From Naumannella halotolerans (GTDB lineage Bacteria > Actinomycetota > Actinomycetes > Propionibacteriales > Propionibacteriaceae), in NCBI RefSeq assembly GCF_004364645.1, contig NZ_SOAW01000001.1, positions 434,001 through 498,000 of the forward strand: a stretch of 64,000 nucleotides of DNA, read 5' to 3'. Under the pieces are notes generated by a model, which was not told where the DNA came from, made no database searches, and saw only the letters and a program-made list of their open reading frames with translations. Below are positions 48,214 to 57,475 of the stretch, in pieces. A program made the translations under genes and the position numbers. How positions within the stretch are numbered: the first letter of the stretch is position 1; each line of letters begins with the position of its first letter.

Positions 48214-48950
48214 CGAAATGCCTTCCGGGTGATCAGGACGAGAATCAGGGCCCAGCCGGCCAGCACCGCGGCACCGGTCAGGTCGGCGTACCCCAGCGAG
48301 GCGGCCCGGAAGACCCCGCCGAGGGCACCGGTCGGCAGCCAACCGGTGAAGGCCAGCCAGCCCGGGGTGCCGATCGGCAGGATCCCGAAGGCCAGTCCGG
48401 CCATGTAGATCACATTGGCCAGTGCCAGCACGACCTCGGCGCGCAAGGTGCCGGCCAACAGGAGGGCGGCCGCGACGAAGGCGACACAGGCCAGCAACAG
48501 GGCGATCGCGGCGGTGGCGAAGGCGGCCGTGGACCAGACCGGTCGCCAGCCCAGACACAGGGCGGCGACCCCCAGCAGCGCGCACTGGCCGAGGACCACC
48601 GCGCCGACCGCGAGCGATTTGCCGATGATCAGTCCGCTGCGGCCCAGTGGCGAGGCGGCCAGCCGCTCCAGCACCTGGTAGCGGCGGTCGAAACCGGTGG
48701 CGATCGCACAGGAGGTGAAACCGGTCGACCAGACCGCCAGGGCCAGCACCGACGGTGCGAGCAGGTCCAGGCCGATCCCGATCCGCGGACCGGCCAACCA
48801 GCCGGCGACCAGGATGGCGAGCGGGATCACCAGGGCCAGCAAGAGTTGTTCACCATTGCGCAGCAACAAGGTGGCCTCGGTGATCGCGTGCCGGCGCAGG
48901 CGGCGGCCGGCCGGTGCGGCACCGGGTGCGGGGGACAGGTCGAGGCTCAT
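48201..48950 (-). CDS. ABC-2 type transporter permease
   Basis: The 249-residue membrane subunit has six hydrophobic helices, preceded by a ~25-residue basic N-terminus. The ABC-2 pattern is visible in VLALAVWSTGFTSCAIATGF (~70-89) and the conserved ERLAASPLGRSGLIIGKSLA (~94-113). The start overlaps the ATPase gene by 4 bases (ATGA: start 48950, ATPase stop 48947) and its end overlaps ctaA by 13. The trio ATPase-permease-ctaA forms one operon. A role in heme or cytochrome export is suggested by context only; such exporters next to ctaA are conserved in actinobacteria but the substrate is not established. Confidence 0.9.
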   Translation of the reverse strand: MSLDLSPAPGAAPAGRRLRRHAITEATLLLRNGEQLLLALVIPLAILVAGWLAGPRIGIGLDLLAPSVLALAVWSTGFTSCAIATGFDRRYQVLERLAASPLGRSGLIIGKSLAVGAVVLGQCALLGVAALCLGWRPVWSTAAFATAAIALLLACVAFVAAALLLAGTLRAEVVLALANVIYMAGLAFGILPIGTPGWLAFTGWLPTGALGGVFRAASLGYADLTGAAVLAGWALILVLITRKAFRWTS

Positions 48951-49669
48951 CCGACCCCTCCCGGCGTGGTGAGTGAGACGAACACTTCCTCCAGGTCGCC
49001 GCTGCCTCCGGTCAGCTCGGCCAGGGTTCCCTCGGCGCTCACCCGGCCGCGGTCGATGATCGTGATCCGGTCCGCCAGCCGGGCCGCCTCATCCATGTCA
49101 TGGGTGGTGAGCAGCACCGAGACTCCGCTGTCCCGCAGTTGCCGGATCAGTCCGAAGACCCGTCGACGCAGGTGCACATCCATGCCGGCGGTCGGTTCGT
49201 CGAGCAGCACGAGCTCCGGGCGGCCGATGATCGCCCCGGCCAGGTTCAGCGCCTGCTGCTGACCGCCGGACAATCGGCGGTACGGGGTACGGGCGAAGTC
49301 GTCGATGCCCAGCTCCGCGGCGAGGTCGTCCACCGGCAGTGGGTGCGCATGCAGATCGGCCAGGTAGCGCAGCAGCTCCACAGGGCGGATCCCGGACCAG
49401 GCGGCGGTCCGTTGCGGCATCACGCCCACCCGACCGGCGGCCAGCGCCCGGGCCGGGGAGCGGCCGAACAGTTCGACCTGCCCCGATGTCGGGTCGAGCA
49501 ACCCGGTGAGGCAACGGAGCAAGGTCGTCTTGCCCGCACCGTTGGGGCCGAGCAGGACCTGGATCCGGTGCCCGGACATCGACAGGTCGAGGTCGTCCAG
49601 GGCAACGGTCGTACCGAACTCCACGCGCAGGCCGCGGGCGCGCAGCACAGCGGGGGTATCGGTCGACAC
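48947..49669 (-). CDS. ABC transporter ATP-binding protein
   Basis: The 240-residue ATPase partners the adjacent ABC-2 permease. Walker A is LLGPNGAGKTTLLRCLTGL (~39-57), the Q-loop VGVMPQRTAAWSG (~80), the signature RLSGGQQQALNLAGAI (~133) and Walker B LVLLDEPTAGMD (~153). The switch His lies in LLTTHDMDEAARLADRI (~187). GTG start at 49669. It is divergent from sufR, with 120 bases between them. The SufR operator region lies there, so SufR might also influence this transport operon. No separate -10 for this gene is obvious. Confidence 0.92.
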   Translation of the reverse strand: MSTDTPAVLRARGLRVEFGTTVALDDLDLSMSGHRIQVLLGPNGAGKTTLLRCLTGLLDPTSGQVELFGRSPARALAAGRVGVMPQRTAAWSGIRPVELLRYLADLHAHPLPVDDLAAELGIDDFARTPYRRLSGGQQQALNLAGAIIGRPELVLLDEPTAGMDVHLRRRVFGLIRQLRDSGVSVLLTTHDMDEAARLADRITIIDRGRVSAEGTLAELTGGSGDLEEVFVSLTTPGGVG

Positions 49670-49750
49670 GGTCGCAGTCTAGGTCGCCGGGCCGGTTCGG
49701 CACATCTTCGGCGAGGCGTGCTTCGGCGCACATTCCAGGGTTAGGGAGCC

Positions 49751-49783
49751 CTTGCTTGAATGGTTCCGGATTAAGGCAAGAAT
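49751..49783 (+). promoter_or_regulatory. suf promoter with SufR-operator-like palindrome
   Basis: The promoter is -35 TTGAAT (49756-49761), 16 nt, -10 AAGAAT (49778-49783), ending 6 nt before the sufR GTG. An imperfect palindrome, CTTGCTTGAAT-ggttccgg-ATTAAGGCAAG (49751-49780; 9 of 11 pairs), covers both elements. A dimeric repressor bound here would block the operon, which fits SufR autorepression. Confidence 0.7.
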
Positions 49784-49789
49784 GGTGTT

Positions 49790-50566
49790 GTGAAATTTTC
49801 CGCGAGTCCTGCAGCGTCCGTCGCTGCGACCGGCCCGCGGGAGGTCATGCCCACCTTGCAGCATCTGGACCCGGCCGCACAGCCCGTTGCGGGTACGGAT
49901 GGGGAGACCGACGCCTCCACCCGCCACCGGGTGGCACGTTCGATCTTGGAGCACGGCCCGTCGACGGCCGGTGAGCTGGCCGAACGGCTGAACGTGACCC
50001 CGGCGGCGATTCGTCGCCACCTCTCGGCGCTGATCGCCTCCGGTGAGCTCAGCTCGGCCGAACGCCGGGTCCGTGGCCAACGCGGTCGTGGTCGCCCGGC
50101 CAAGGTGTTCTCGCTGACCGACACCGGTCGTTCCGGTTTCTCCCAGGCCTACGACGAGTTGGCGGTGGGCGCCCTGCGTGCCCTGGAGGCCACCGGCGGA
50201 CCGGCAGCGGTCAAGGCCTTCGCCCGGGAGCGGATTCGTGAGGTGGAGCAGCGCTTCGCCGAGCAACTCGACCGGCGGACCGATCGCAGTCCCGGTGAGA
50301 TCCTCGCCGAGGTGCTCACCGACCACGGGTACGTGGCCTCGGTCGAACCGGCCCACGGCGGGGAGCAGCTGTGTCAGCACCACTGCCCGATCGCCTCGGT
50401 CGCCGAGAAGTTTCCCGAGCTCTGCGAGGCCGAGACCCAGGCCTTCGCCGATCTTCTGGGTGTGCATGTCCAACGCCTCGCCACCATCGCCGATGGTGAC
50501 GGGGTCTGTACGACCAATATCCCCGACCTGCCCCGAACAATCCCGACCAGGAAGGCTGCACGATGA
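49790..50566 (+). CDS. sufR: SufR, iron-sulfur cluster-sensing repressor of the suf operon
   Basis: Winged-helix regulator of 258 residues. The HTH is at ~45-105 ([37 protein letters not shown]) and the basic wing at [19 protein letters not shown]. The Fe-S ligand region shows [19 protein letters not shown] (Cys-x3-Cys-x12-Cys) followed by GVCTTNIP near the C-terminus, the SufR pattern. In cyanobacteria and mycobacteria the cluster-bound protein represses suf, and loss of the cluster relieves this. GTG at 49790 is probably leaderless. The stop overlaps sufB (ATGA). The first ~40 residues have no known role. Confidence 0.95.
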   Translation: MKFSASPAASVAATGPREVMPTLQHLDPAAQPVAGTDGETDASTRHRVARSILEHGPSTAGELAERLNVTPAAIRRHLSALIASGELSSAERRVRGQRGRGRPAKVFSLTDTGRSGFSQAYDELAVGALRALEATGGPAAVKAFARERIREVEQRFAEQLDRRTDRSPGEILAEVLTDHGYVASVEPAHGGEQLCQHHCPIASVAEKFPELCEAETQAFADLLGVHVQRLATIADGDGVCTTNIPDLPRTIPTRKAAR

Positions 50567-52002
50567 CGCAGACCGCTCCCAACGCGAAGGCCGAAGTCTC
50601 CCAGGAAGAACACCTGGCAGCCCTCGGCAAGTACCAGTGGGGTTGGCACGACAGTGACTCCGCCGGCGCCTCGGCCCAACGCGGCCTGACCGAGGCCGTG
50701 GTGGCCGACATCTCGGGCAAGAAGGACGAGCCCGAATGGATGTTGAAGCGCCGGATGAAGGGCCTGAAGCTCTTCGAGCGCAAGCCGATGCCCTTCTGGG
50801 GCGCCGACCTCGACGGCATCGACTTCGACAACATCAAGTACTTCGTGCGTTCCACCGAGAAGCAGGCCCAGTCCTGGGAGGACCTCCCCGAGGACATCAA
50901 GGCCACCTACGACAAGCTCGGCATCCCCGAGGCCGAGAAGGCCCGGCTGGTCGCCGGTGTCGCCGCCCAGTACGAGTCCGAGGTGGTCTACCACCAGATC
51001 AACGAGGAACTCGAGAAGCAGGGCGTGATCTTCCTCGACACCGACACGGCGCTGAAGGAGCACCCCGAACTCTTCGAGGAGTACTTCGGCACCGTCATCC
51101 CGACCGGTGACAACAAGTTCGCGGCCCTGAACACCGCGGTCTGGTCCGGTGGCTCGTTCATCTACGTGCCGAAGGGGGTCCATGTCGACATCCCGCTGCA
51201 GGCCTACTTCCGGATCAACACCGAGAACATGGGTCAGTTCGAGCGGACCTTGATCATCGTCGACGAGGACGCCTACGTGCACTACGTCGAGGGCTGCACC
51301 GCACCGATCTACAAGTCCGACTCGCTGCACTCCGCAGTGGTCGAGATCGTGGTGAAGAAGGGCGCCCGCTGCCGCTACACGACGATCCAGAACTGGTCGA
51401 ACAACGTGTACAACCTGGTCACCAAGCGCGCCACCTGTGAGGAGGGCGCGACCATGGAGTGGGTCGACGGCAACATCGGCTCGAAGGTGACCATGAAGTA
51501 CCCGGCCGTCTACCTGATGGGTGAGCACGCGAAGGGGGAGACCCTGTCGGTCGCCTTCGCCGGTGAGGGACAGCACCAGGATGCCGGTGCCAAGATGGTC
51601 CACTGCGCCCCCAACACCTCCAGCTCGATCATCTCCAAGTCGGTTGCCCGCGGCGGCGGTCGCGCCTCCTACCGGGGGCTGATCGAGGTGCAGGAACAGG
51701 CCAAGCACTCGGCCTCGGTGGTGAAGTGCGATGCGCTGCTGGTCGACCAGATCTCGCGTTCGGACACCTATCCCTATGTCGATGTGCGCAATGACGATGT
51801 CTCGATGGCCCACGAGGCCACCGTCTCCAAGGTCAGCGACGATCAGCTCTTCTACCTGATGTCGCGCGGCATGGAGGAGGACGAGGCGATGGCGATGATC
51901 GTCCGCGGCTTCGTCGAGCCGATCGCCAAGGAACTGCCGATGGAGTACGCGCTCGAGCTCAACCGGCTGATCGAACTGCAGATGGAAGGTGCTGTCGGGT
52001 GA
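50563..52002 (+). CDS. sufB: Fe-S cluster assembly protein SufB
   Basis: Scaffold subunit of the SufBC2D complex on which Fe-S clusters form. The product has 479 residues. The SufB core is evident in [59 protein letters not shown] and [20 protein letters not shown]. The C-terminal [18 protein letters not shown] and [20 protein letters not shown] also match, with the conserved Cys in [11 protein letters not shown] and [23 protein letters not shown] overlaps the sufR stop by 4 bases and the stop overlaps sufD (GTGA), so translation is coupled on both sides. No intein interrupts it, unlike M. tuberculosis SufB. Confidence 0.97.
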   Translation: MTQTAPNAKAEVSQEEHLAALGKYQWGWHDSDSAGASAQRGLTEAVVADISGKKDEPEWMLKRRMKGLKLFERKPMPFWGADLDGIDFDNIKYFVRSTEKQAQSWEDLPEDIKATYDKLGIPEAEKARLVAGVAAQYESEVVYHQINEELEKQGVIFLDTDTALKEHPELFEEYFGTVIPTGDNKFAALNTAVWSGGSFIYVPKGVHVDIPLQAYFRINTENMGQFERTLIIVDEDAYVHYVEGCTAPIYKSDSLHSAVVEIVVKKGARCRYTTIQNWSNNVYNLVTKRATCEEGATMEWVDGNIGSKVTMKYPAVYLMGEHAKGETLSVAFAGEGQHQDAGAKMVHCAPNTSSSIISKSVARGGGRASYRGLIEVQEQAKHSASVVKCDALLVDQISRSDTYPYVDVRNDDVSMAHEATVSKVSDDQLFYLMSRGMEEDEAMAMIVRGFVEPIAKELPMEYALELNRLIELQMEGAVG

Positions 52003-53204
52003 CCGTTGATACACCGGCGTCGATCGACGCCCAGGAGACTCCGGCAGCGGCCGGAGCGATCGAGACCTCCGAGCGGGTGGCCAGCCACCTGCACCCGGAG
52101 GGTTCGGCCCGGATCGAGGACCACCCCGTACCCACGGGGCGGGAGGAGATCTGGCGTTTCACCCCGCTGAAGCGGCTCAACGGTCTGCACGCCGACACCC
52201 CGCTGGATGCGTCGGTGCTGGACGTCACGGTGAACCCGGCCGACGGTGTGACCGTCCGTGAGGTCACCGCCGATGACCCGGTCGTCGGCTCCAGCGGTTA
52301 CCTGCCCGCGGACCGGATCAGCGCGAAGGCATGGAACGCCGCGGAGAAGGTGACCGTGGTGGAGATCCCCGACGAGGCCGTGATCGAGGGTCCGACCGTG
52401 ATCGAGCACCATGGCAACAGCGCTGCCGGCGCCGGTGCCGGACATGCGGTGATCAAGGCCGGCAAGTTCTCCAAGGCCACCGTGGTGCTCTCCTTCACCG
52501 GTGAGGCGACGGTTGCCGATGTGGTCGAGATCGTGGTCGGTGACGGGGCCCAGCTGACCGTCGTCACGATCCAGGACTGGGCCGACGGTGCGGTGCACAG
52601 CTCGGCCCAGCACGCCTCGGTCGGACGCGATGCCGATCTGCGGCACATCGCGGTCTCCTTCGGCGGGCTGGTACGCCTCAGCGCCTCGGTCGACTATGCC
52701 GCCCCCGGTGGCGCCGCCGAGCTGCTCGGTCTGTACTTCGCCGACGCCGGGCAGCATCTGGAGCATCGCCTCTTCGTCGACCACAACCAGCCGAAGACCC
52801 GCAGCAATGTGTCCTACAAGGGCGCACTGCAGGGTCAGGACGCGCACACGGTCTGGATCGGCGATGTGCTGATCCGCAAGGTCGCCGAGGGCATCGACAC
52901 CTACGAGGAGAACCGGAACCTGGTGCTCACCGAGGGTGCGCAGGCCGATTCGGTGCCCAACCTGGAGATCGAGACCGGTGAGATCGAGGGTGCCGGGCAC
53001 GCCTCCACCACCGGCCGGTTCGACGACCAGCAGCTGTTCTACCTGCGCAGCCGTGGCATCCCCGAGGACGAGGCCCGCCGGTTGGTGGTGCACGCGTTCT
53101 TCGCCGAGATCATCAACCGGATCGGCGTACCCGAGGTCGAGGAGCGCCTGCTCGGCGCGGTCGAGGCCGAACTCGCCAACCACCTGAACACGCTCACCCG
53201 GTGA
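51999..53204 (+). CDS. sufD: Fe-S cluster assembly protein SufD
   Basis: SufB paralogue completing the SufBC2D scaffold. The product has 401 residues. Landmarks are [20 protein letters not shown] (~40-60), the beta-helix region (~130-330), [20 protein letters not shown] with the conserved His, [19 protein letters not shown] and [20 protein letters not shown] (~347). GTG at 51999 overlaps the sufB stop. The N-terminal ~30 residues are acidic and Ala-rich. sufC follows after 27 bases with AAAGCAACG as a modest ribosome binding site. Confidence 0.96.
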   Translation: MTVDTPASIDAQETPAAAGAIETSERVASHLHPEGSARIEDHPVPTGREEIWRFTPLKRLNGLHADTPLDASVLDVTVNPADGVTVREVTADDPVVGSSGYLPADRISAKAWNAAEKVTVVEIPDEAVIEGPTVIEHHGNSAAGAGAGHAVIKAGKFSKATVVLSFTGEATVADVVEIVVGDGAQLTVVTIQDWADGAVHSSAQHASVGRDADLRHIAVSFGGLVRLSASVDYAAPGGAAELLGLYFADAGQHLEHRLFVDHNQPKTRSNVSYKGALQGQDAHTVWIGDVLIRKVAEGIDTYEENRNLVLTEGAQADSVPNLEIETGEIEGAGHASTTGRFDDQQLFYLRSRGIPEDEARRLVVHAFFAEIINRIGVPEVEERLLGAVEAELANHLNTLTR

Positions 53205-53231
53205 GCTCCACCAGCGACTGAAAGCAACGAC

Positions 53232-53993
53232 ATGTCGACACTCGATATCAAGAACCTGCACGCGGTCGTCGAGACCGAGACGGGCCCGAAGGAGATCCTC
53301 AAGGGCGTGAACCTGACCGTGAACAGCGGTGAGAAGCACGCCATCATGGGCCCGAACGGTTCGGGCAAGTCCACCTTGGCCTATGCCATCGCCGGACACC
53401 CGAAGTACACCATCACCGAGGGCTCGGTGACCCTCGACGGCGAGGACATCCTGGAGATGTCGGTCGACGAGCGCGCCCGGGCCGGCCTCTTCCTGGCCAT
53501 GCAGTACCCGGTGGAGGTGCCCGGAATCTCGGTCGCCAACTTCCTGCGTACCGCCAAGACCGCAGTCACCGGTGAGGCGCCGAAGGTGCGTACCTGGGTG
53601 AAGGACGTGAATGCGGCGATGGAGCGGGTGAAGCTCGATGAGACCTTCGCCCAGCGATCGGTCAACGAGGGGTTCTCCGGCGGTGAGAAGAAGCGGCACG
53701 AGATCGTCCAGCTGGAACTGCTGAACCCGAAGTTCGCGATCCTCGACGAGACCGACTCCGGCCTCGACATCGACGCCCTGCGGATCGTCTCCGAGGGCGT
53801 GAACCGGTACGCCGACCAGGGTGACCGAGGTCTGCTGCTGATCACCCACTACACCCGGATCCTGCGCTACATCACCCCCGACTACGTGCACGTCTTCGTG
53901 AACGGCCGGATCGCCGAACAGGGTGGCCCGGAACTGGCCGAGCGGCTGGAGGCCGAGGGGTACGACCGGTTCGTCAACGCGGTCGCCAACTGA
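53232..53993 (+). CDS. sufC: Fe-S cluster assembly ATPase SufC
   Basis: ABC-type ATPase that powers the SufBCD scaffold. The product has 253 residues. Walker A is IMGPNGSGKSTLAYAIAG (~38-55), and the family-specific FLAMQYPVEVPGISVANFLR (~87-106) contacts SufB/D. The signature is EGFSGGEKKRHEIVQL (~149), Walker B FAILDETDSGLDIDALRIV (~172) and the switch His LLITHYTRILRYI (~205). The start is ATG at 53232. A 91-base spacer to sufS has an ACAGGAGCAGCC ribosome binding site but no promoter or terminator, so sufS is probably on the same mRNA. Confidence 0.97.
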   Translation: MSTLDIKNLHAVVETETGPKEILKGVNLTVNSGEKHAIMGPNGSGKSTLAYAIAGHPKYTITEGSVTLDGEDILEMSVDERARAGLFLAMQYPVEVPGISVANFLRTAKTAVTGEAPKVRTWVKDVNAAMERVKLDETFAQRSVNEGFSGGEKKRHEIVQLELLNPKFAILDETDSGLDIDALRIVSEGVNRYADQGDRGLLLITHYTRILRYITPDYVHVFVNGRIAEQGGPELAERLEAEGYDRFVNAVAN

Positions 53994-54084
53994 GCCCACG
54001 GGCAACCACCCGGTGGCCCGAGCATCTCGGTCCACCGGGTCCCGGTCGCACACGGGCGACCTTGATCAACTGACAGGAGCAGCC

Positions 54085-55320
54085 ATGGGATACGACGTGG
54101 AGGTCATCCGCAAGGACTTCCCGATCCTGGAGCGGACCGTCGGTGATCACCCGCTGGTCTACCTGGACTCCGCGAACACCTCGCAGAAGCCGCAGGTCGT
54201 GATCGACGCGATCACCGAGCACTACGCCCAGCACAACGCCAATGTCGCGCGGGCGATGCACATGCTCGGCGCCGAGGCCACCGAGGCCTACGAGACCGGG
54301 CGGCGCAAGATCGCCCGGTTCATCGGGGCCGCGCGGGCAGAAGAGGTGGTCTTCACCAAGAACGCCTCGGAGGCGCTGAACCTCGCCGCCCACACGCTCG
54401 GTTCCCAGTTGCAGCCGGGGGACGAGATCGTGGTCTCGGTGATGGAGCATCACTCGAACATCGTTCCCTGGCAGTTGCTGTGCGAACGCACCGGCGCGGT
54501 CCTGCGGTGGTTCGACATCACCGACGACGGGCGGCTGGATCTGGAGAAGGCCGAACGTGACGGTCTGATCAACTCCCGGACCAAGATCGTCTCGGTGGCC
54601 TGGGTGTCCAATGTCCTCGGCACGGTCAATCCGGTCGCCAGGATCGCCGAGCAGGCCCATGCGGTCGGCGCGGTGATGGTGGTCGACGCCTGCCAGGGCG
54701 TACCGCAACTGCCGACCTCGGTGTCGGAGCTCGGTGCCGATCTGGTCGCGATGACCGGTCACAAGATGGTCGGTCCGACCGGCGTCGGTGTGCTCTGGGG
54801 ACGCTACGACCTGCTGGTCGAACTGCCGCCGTTCCTCGGCGGCGGGGAGATGATCGAGATCGTCCGGATGACCGGCTCCACCTTCGCACCACCACCGGCA
54901 CGGTTCGAGGCAGGCACCCCGCCGATCGCCGAGGCAGCCGTGCTCGGGGTCGCCGCGGACTATTTGGACGGGATCGGTATGCAGGCCATCGCCGACCATG
55001 AGCACGCGATCACCGCCTACGCCCTGCAAGGGCTGCAGACCATCCCCGGGCTGCGGATCCTCGGCCCCACCGAGGCGGTGGAGCGCGGGGGTGCGATCAG
55101 CTTCGACGTACCGGGTGTGCATCCGCACGACATGGCGCAGTTCCTCGACTCCCGCGGGATCGCGGTCCGCGGTGGGCACCACTGCGCCCGCCCGTTGCAC
55201 GAACGGCTCGGCATCCAGTCCAGCACCCGGGCCTCGTCCTACCTGTACACGACCGAGGCGGAGATCGATGCACTCGTCGACGGCATCGAGTACACCCGCC
55301 GCTTCTTCGACCGAGGTTGA
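54085..55320 (+). CDS. sufS: Cysteine desulfurase SufS
   Basis: PLP enzyme that takes sulfur from cysteine for cluster assembly. The product has 411 residues. The PLP Lys lies in LVAMTGHKMVGPTGVGVLWG (~227-246). Other sites are SVMEHHSNIVPWQLL (~118-132), VVDACQGVPQLPTSVSELGA, and the catalytic Cys in RGGHHCARPLHERLGIQ (~370). This is the SufS group II type with RGGHHC rather than the IscS loop. ATG at 54085 follows ACAGGAGC at 6-nt spacing; an open frame continues upstream into sufC but carries no family sequence. sufU starts two bases after its stop. Confidence 0.97.
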   Translation: MGYDVEVIRKDFPILERTVGDHPLVYLDSANTSQKPQVVIDAITEHYAQHNANVARAMHMLGAEATEAYETGRRKIARFIGAARAEEVVFTKNASEALNLAAHTLGSQLQPGDEIVVSVMEHHSNIVPWQLLCERTGAVLRWFDITDDGRLDLEKAERDGLINSRTKIVSVAWVSNVLGTVNPVARIAEQAHAVGAVMVVDACQGVPQLPTSVSELGADLVAMTGHKMVGPTGVGVLWGRYDLLVELPPFLGGGEMIEIVRMTGSTFAPPPARFEAGTPPIAEAAVLGVAADYLDGIGMQAIADHEHAITAYALQGLQTIPGLRILGPTEAVERGGAISFDVPGVHPHDMAQFLDSRGIAVRGGHHCARPLHERLGIQSSTRASSYLYTTEAEIDALVDGIEYTRRFFDRG

Positions 55321-55322
55321 TC

Positions 55323-55781
55323 ATGAGCGCGAATGTGGAAGAGCTGTACCAGGAGATCATCCTGGAGCACTATCGGGAGAAACATCATTCGGGCCTGCGT
55401 GATCCGTTCGGCGCCGAGGTCCACCATGTCAATCCCAGTTGTGGCGACGAGGTGACCTTGCGGGTGTCCCTCGACGGCGATCAGGTCCGCGACGTCTCCT
55501 ATGACGGAGTGGGCTGTTCGATCTCCCAGGCCTCCACGTCGGTGATGACGGACCTGGTGATCGGCAAGAACCTGGACGAGGCATTGGCGCTGCACGAGAG
55601 CTTCCTCGAACTCATGCACGGCCGGGGGCAGATCGAACCCGATGAGGACACCCTGGAGGACGGGATCGCCTTCGCCGGGGTGGCGAAGTTCCCGGGCCGT
55701 GTGAAATGCGCCCTGCTGGGCTGGTCGGCCTTCAAGGATGCCGCGGTGCAGGCCACCGGGGCCGACCGGACAGCCGAGTGA
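55323..55781 (+). CDS. sufU: SufU, zinc-dependent sulfur transfer protein
   Basis: Accepts persulfide sulfur from SufS and passes it to the SufBCD scaffold. The product has 152 residues. The three conserved Cys plus Asp are visible: NPSCGDEV (~40), YDGVGCSISQASTSVMTDLV (~63-82) and GRVKCALLGWSAFK (~128). The insert LELMHGRGQIEPDEDTLED distinguishes SufU from IscU. ATG at 55323 is chosen (MSANVEELYQE), 2 bases after sufS; a TTG two codons earlier overlaps the sufS stop. The next gene starts 46 bases downstream. Confidence 0.96.
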   Translation: MSANVEELYQEIILEHYREKHHSGLRDPFGAEVHHVNPSCGDEVTLRVSLDGDQVRDVSYDGVGCSISQASTSVMTDLVIGKNLDEALALHESFLELMHGRGQIEPDEDTLEDGIAFAGVAKFPGRVKCALLGWSAFKDAAVQATGADRTAE

Positions 55782-55827
55782 TCCCGACCGCCGATCAGAC
55801 GATGACCGAACAGCCGAGGTACCAGTG

Positions 55828-56304
55828 ATGAACCAGCAGACTTCCCATTCAGAACAGCCCGTGGCAGAACAGCCCGTGGCAGAACAGCCCGTGGCAGAAC
55901 AGCCCGTGGCCGAGCAGCCGGGGACCGGGCGTCCCTCCGACCGGGTCGAGGACACCCTGCCGCAGACCGAGGCAGCGGATTCGCCGGACACCCGGGCCAC
56001 CGTCGACGACATCGAGGAGGCGCTGAAGGATGTGATCGACCCCGAACTGGGGGTGAACGTCGTCGACCTCGGTCTGGTCTACGGGCTGAACCTGGAGGGT
56101 GATGACGGGGTGGTGATCGACATGACCCTGACCTCGGCCGCCTGCCCGCTGACCGACGTCCTGGAGGAACAGGTCGCCACCGTCCTGGAGGGTCTGGTCG
56201 AGCGTGCCGTGCTCAACTGGGTCTGGATGCCGCCGTGGACCCCGGCGAAGATCACCGAGGACGGTCGCGAGCAACTGCGCGCGCTCGGATTCAACGTCGG
56301 CTGA
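55828..56304 (+). CDS. sufT: SufT-like MIP18/DUF59 metal-sulfur cluster assembly factor
   Basis: Fe-S maturation factor; M. tuberculosis Rv1466 is the equivalent at the end of its suf operon. The product has 158 residues. The DUF59 core (~60-158) reads IEEALKDVIDPELGVNVVDL, MTLTSAACPLTDVLEEQVAT with the conserved Cys, NWVWMPPWTPAKITEDGREQ and ALGF. The first ~55 residues are extra: EQPVA repeated four times, then an acidic linker. ATG at 55828 is chosen because of GAGGTACCAG upstream. It is the last gene of sufR-B-D-C-S-U-T. It converges with a proline-racemase-family gene; the 55-base gap has no strong hairpin. Confidence 0.92.
   Translation: MNQQTSHSEQPVAEQPVAEQPVAEQPVAEQPGTGRPSDRVEDTLPQTEAADSPDTRATVDDIEEALKDVIDPELGVNVVDLGLVYGLNLEGDDGVVIDMTLTSAACPLTDVLEEQVATVLEGLVERAVLNWVWMPPWTPAKITEDGREQLRALGFNVG
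55852..55920 (+). repeat. 15-bp tandem repeats in sufT (EQPVA x4)
   Basis: The unit GAACAGCCCGTGGCA occurs at 55852, 55867, 55882 and (last base changed) 55897, with a partial fifth copy. Three units are identical at the DNA level, suggesting recent expansion; number may vary among strains. Confidence 0.95.
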
Positions 56305-56359
56305 TTTCCGGGGACCCTGCGTCGACACCCGCTGGGGCGGGGTCGAGGGTCGCCACCGG

Positions 56360-57364
56360 TCACCGCAGGCTGAAACCCTCGCGCAGCGGATCGTCGGGAT
56401 CGATCCTGAATTCCGACCTGCCGATCTCGTGGGCCCTGCCGCTCACCTCGGGGATCACCGCCCCGTTCTCCGCCGCTGCCACCCGCGCCCGGAACTGCGT
56501 ACCGATGATCGACTCGTGGGTGAGTACCTGTCCGGGGCCCAGCCGACCGTCGGCGTGGAGCAGCGCCACCCGGGCGGCGGTGCCCGACCCGCAAGGACTC
56601 CGGTCCACCTCTCCATCGGCGAAGATCGTCACATTGCGCTGGTACGGGCCGTCCGCGGTCTCGCCCAGATCGTCGAACAGGATCGTCCCGTACACACCCG
56701 AGAGATGATCCGGGACGATCTTCGCCAGCGGATGGGCGTTCATCGTCCACTTGATCTCCCGGCCCAGCCGGATCAGTTCGGGTAGATCTCCCACCGCCAC
56801 CTGCAGCCCCAGCGCCGAGGCCGGGACGCTGGCATAGACGGCCCCGCCGAAGATCAGGTCGACCACCAGATCGCCGCGGGAGGTGGTCAGCGACAGACCG
56901 CGTGCCAGGACCCGCGAGGCGACGCTGCGGTAGGTGACCTCGATGGTCCGGCCCGCCTGCCGGTCGACGATCGCCTGCACCCGCCCGCTCGGCACGTCGA
57001 TGGTGACCACCGCCCGGCCGTCCTCCGGCGCCCTCACCCGACCGGTGGCCACCGCCCAGGCCCCGAGCGCCATCGTGCCGTGACCGCAGGCGGTGGAGAA
57101 TCCGTCCTTGTGCCAGAACAGGACCCCGAAGTCGGCGCCGTCGTCATCGGGCGGGGTGATGAATCCGCCGTACATGTCGTCGTGACCACGCGGCTCCAGG
57201 CAGAGGAACCGGCGTAGGCGATCGGGTTCTCCGGTGATCGCCGCCATCCGGCGCTCGGCGACCGAGGCACCGTCGGTCTCGACACCGGTGACGATCCGGA
57301 ACGGTTCTCCCGCGGTGTGCCAGTCATGGGTGGTCACGGTCGACGCGTGATCGAAGATGGACAT
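56360..57364 (-). CDS. Proline racemase/4-hydroxyproline epimerase family protein
   Basis: Cofactor-independent epimerase fold. The product has 334 residues. Both catalytic cysteines are present: FSTACGHGTMALGAWA (~89-104) and DRSPCGSGTAARVALLHADG (~253-272). Trans-3-hydroxyproline dehydratases have Thr/Ser at the first site, so a racemase or epimerase activity is more likely. The N-terminus VTTHDWHTAGEPFRIVTGV is the usual substrate-binding strand. ATG at 57364 is divergent from the cysteine-leader/rhodanese unit; 111 bases separate the two starts. No hydroxyproline uptake or oxidase genes are nearby, so the exact substrate (proline, 4-hydroxyproline or other) is open. Confidence 0.88.
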   Translation of the reverse strand: MSIFDHASTVTTHDWHTAGEPFRIVTGVETDGASVAERRMAAITGEPDRLRRFLCLEPRGHDDMYGGFITPPDDDGADFGVLFWHKDGFSTACGHGTMALGAWAVATGRVRAPEDGRAVVTIDVPSGRVQAIVDRQAGRTIEVTYRSVASRVLARGLSLTTSRGDLVVDLIFGGAVYASVPASALGLQVAVGDLPELIRLGREIKWTMNAHPLAKIVPDHLSGVYGTILFDDLGETADGPYQRNVTIFADGEVDRSPCGSGTAARVALLHADGRLGPGQVLTHESIIGTQFRARVAAAENGAVIPEVSGRAHEIGRSEFRIDPDDPLREGFSLR

Positions 57365-57463
57365 CGGCCTGCTCCGTCACTTCATCGGCGCGATCGGGGA
57401 GGAAACCGCACTCTTCTGCATCAGTATTCGAGACGATACTCCTCGGTCCGTGTCCGGTGTGCC

Positions 57464-57469
57464 TAAAAT
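57464..57469 (+). promoter_or_regulatory. -10 element (TAAAAT) of the leaderless cysteine-peptide ORF
   Basis: TAAAAT, the most consensus-like -10 in the window, ends exactly 6 nt before the ATG at 57476. No clear -35 is seen at 16-18 nt. Confidence 0.65.
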
Positions 57470-57475
57470 GACGCC

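Noticed and set aside
51000-52000. Intein in SufB, as known in M. tuberculosis
   Set aside because: The SufB frame is 479 residues with continuous family sequence and no Hint or endonuclease motifs.
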